Positions 40,551 to 40,593 of a stretch of 40,593 bases of DNA are shown here, one piece after another (within the stretch, counting starts at the first letter, position 1; the number at the start of each line of letters is the position of its first letter). The stretch spans positions 1-40,593 of the forward strand of contig JAEDOD010000006.1 of assembly GCA_016302165.1 (NCBI GenBank), given 5' to 3'. Below the pieces are notes generated by a model. The model had not been told where the DNA came from and searched no databases. It saw only the letters and a program-made list of their open reading frames with translations. This DNA is from Sphaerochaetaceae bacterium. Its GTDB lineage: Bacteria; Spirochaetota; Spirochaetia; Sphaerochaetales; Sphaerochaetaceae. The translations under genes and the position numbers were made by a program.

Positions 40551-40593
40551 CTCCCGCCTAAAGGCAGGGAGCTTCCTGAGTCGTATTCTCAGG
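40551..40593 (+). repeat. Two hairpins at the right edge, IS200/IS605-end-like
   Basis: Hairpin 1 (40551-40571) is CTCCCGCC-TAAA-GGC-A-GGGAG, with one bulged A. Hairpin 2 (40575-40593) is CCTGAG and CTCAGG around a 7-base loop and reaches the window edge. Paired hairpins of this kind, the first with a CCTAAAGG loop, are typical of IS200/IS605-family ends and TnpB guide-RNA 3' ends as I recall them. No transposase gene is visible. A terminator for lysR is the alternative, but no T-run follows. Confidence 0.4.

Noticed and set aside
1..40593. CRISPR arrays, prophage or integrase genes, intact transposases, rRNA genes
   Set aside because: I looked for repeats with regular spacing, integrase or transposase motifs and rRNA sequence, and saw none.

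Overview
The window reads as a chromosomal segment of a host-associated or anaerobic spirochaete, perhaps Sphaerochaeta-like. The evidence is a class I lysyl-tRNA synthetase (HIGN and KISSS motifs), many lipoproteins with relaxed lipoboxes, short outer-membrane-barrel candidates, a spirochaete-style 'FAQGG' signal peptidase site in the solute-binding protein, and purine-rich coding strands favouring AGA/AGG and GGA codons. The genome is very compact: most neighbouring genes overlap or abut, no gap without a gene exceeds about 215 bases, and no intact mobile element or CRISPR array is visible.

Layout. 1-1.7 kb (+): the 3' part of a membrane-anchored acidic zinc-ribbon protein, then a short-chain dehydrogenase. 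11.2-1.7 kb (-): a tightly packed run of M16C metallopeptidase, glpK, cdaA, ybbR/cdaR, acpS, truA, a family-4-like uracil-DNA glycosylase and priA. 11.2-12.8 kb (+): nfo and a glycerophosphodiesterase. 17.8-12.8 kb and 18.3 kb (-): envelope genes of unknown function, with pepT embedded. 18.5-20.6 kb (+): a large lipoprotein. 20.6-23 kb (-): an OGG1-type glycosylase, an EEP-fold lipoprotein and clpP. 23-28.3 kb: era (+), ktrB-ktrA and lysS (-), and a degenerate RlpA/SPOR-like protein (+). 28.3-29.4 kb (-): an outer-membrane barrel, followed by a CAU tRNA that looks like tRNA-Ile2.

29.7-40.5 kb is an accessory-looking catabolic region. The minus-strand operon garR - DapA/KDG-aldolase-like - garD - GH105 - TIM-barrel isomerase faces an esterase gene (+). 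A three-gene tripartite tricarboxylate transporter operon (tctC-tctB-tctA) faces a LysR regulator. Together they suggest uptake and breakdown of galactarate-type aldaric acids or pectin-derived fragments: GarD would dehydrate galactarate, the DapA-family enzyme would cleave the keto-deoxyglucarate, and GarR would reduce tartronate semialdehyde to glycerate. A perfect 7-1-7 palindrome with LysR T-N11-A form lies between tctC and lysR, over the lysR -10 box and just upstream of the tctC -35 box.

The most interesting non-coding signals are: (1) a set of genes with no Shine-Dalgarno sequence and a -10 box 6-9 bases before the ATG, which suggests leaderless mRNAs; (2) a 46-base element repeated upstream of two lipoprotein genes 3.8 kb apart, one copy followed by a 7-codon mini-ORF ending at the main start codon; (3) terminator-like hairpins inside the garD and tct operons; (4) two hairpins at the right edge that resemble an IS200/IS605-type end. 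No wholly new multi-gene system stands out. The best functional novelty is the aldarate module with a DapA-family enzyme in place of GarL.
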